From: Natroniella sulfidigena
Lineage (GTDB): Bacteria > Bacillota > Halanaerobiia > Halobacteroidales > Halobacteroidaceae
Length of the DNA: 64,000 nucleotides
NCBI RefSeq assembly: GCF_023223645.1
Contig: NZ_JALKBY010000016.1
Location: forward strand, 1-64,000
Reading direction: 5' to 3'
Within the stretch, counting starts at the first letter, position 1, and every line of letters begins with the position of its first letter. The notes beneath the pieces are model-generated. The model did no database searches, had not been told where the DNA came from, and saw nothing but the letters and a program-made list of their open reading frames with translations. A program made the translations under genes and the position numbers. Positions 63,921-64,000 of the stretch are shown piece by piece.

Positions 63921-64000
63921 TTATCCAAGTAATACCGCAGCAAACATTCCTACTAACATTGCTAAGCCTAAAGAATATTCTTTAAGTACACTATAGTGTT
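63921..64000 (-). CDS. C-terminal end of a membrane protein, cut by the window
   Basis: The last 26 codons read HYSVLKEYSLGLAMLVGMFA and end AVLLG before TAA at 63921-63923. The end is hydrophobic and resembles a last membrane helix. In other Clostridia a DUF5058 protein often sits here with the same neighbours; I cannot confirm that from 26 residues. It precedes the 220-aa membrane protein by 22 bases. Confidence 0.5.
   Translation of the reverse strand, partial: HYSVLKEYSLGLAMLVGMFAAVLLG

Overview
The window is 64 kb of AT-rich DNA from a low-GC, Gram-positive-type anaerobic bacterium. A Clostridia-class organism, probably of the Halanaerobiales/Halobacteroidaceae, fits best. The support is a Bacillus-style pyr operon with PyrR attenuators, SAM-I and FMN riboswitches, a YteA-type sporulation-associated protein, YlqG/YlqH, a PrkC/PrpC pair and many GGAGG ribosome sites. 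The lineage is inferred from gene content; no rRNA or other decisive marker is present. Nearly all genes lie on the minus strand. The exceptions are rqcH, ylqG-ylqH and a YibE/F gene. No tRNA, rRNA, CRISPR array or prophage was found.

Layout. 1-0.7 kb: the end of an ISL3-like insertion sequence against a small unknown gene. 1-6.7 kb: a Ca2+ P-type ATPase, divergent rqcH, and an acetyltransferase. 7-20 kb: the full UMP operon (minus strand, pyrR-pyrP-pyrB-pyrC-pyrF-carA-carB-pyrK-pyrD-pyrE) with two PyrR attenuators. 20-25 kb: rluD, lspA, yteA, a nitroreductase, DUF5665 and a duplicated DUF1576 membrane protein behind CodY-like boxes. 25-29 kb: family 4 uracil-DNA glycosylase, an unknown coiled-coil gene, ylqG/ylqH and nth. 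29-33 kb: ribD-ribE-ribBA-ribH under an FMN riboswitch. 33-47 kb: the classic priA-def-fmt-DUF116-Zn peptidase-DUF6391-rsmB-rlmN-FHA-prpC-prkC-rsgA-rpe cluster. 47-52 kb: a PrcB-like lipoprotein, metA with a SAM-I riboswitch, a YibE/F protein and a chemotaxis receptor with an unusual C-terminal Cache-like domain. 52-60 kb: nucleotide scavenging, with two secreted 5'-nucleotidases (one Sec, one Tat), tatA between them, cdd, nupC, deoC and an XapX protein. 60-64 kb: a lactate permease-family carrier, an M20 amidohydrolase and two membrane proteins.

How the genes work together. The pyr operon makes UMP de novo and is switched off by PyrR when UMP is high. The 52-60 kb genes plausibly form the complementary salvage route: extracellular nucleotides are dephosphorylated, nucleosides imported by NupC, cytidine deaminated by Cdd, and deoxyribose phosphate degraded by DeoC.

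The least expected signals are in the DNA itself. (1) The heptamer TTGGCCC/GGGCCAA occurs more than 50 times, in every reading frame and on both strands, where base composition predicts only two or three. (2) The intergenic spaces are filled with dispersed imperfect hairpins whose arms are degenerate tandem 7-mers (GTTKACA type) or 6-mers (AAGTYT type). They nest in one another, sit inside operons and supply the stop codons of three genes.
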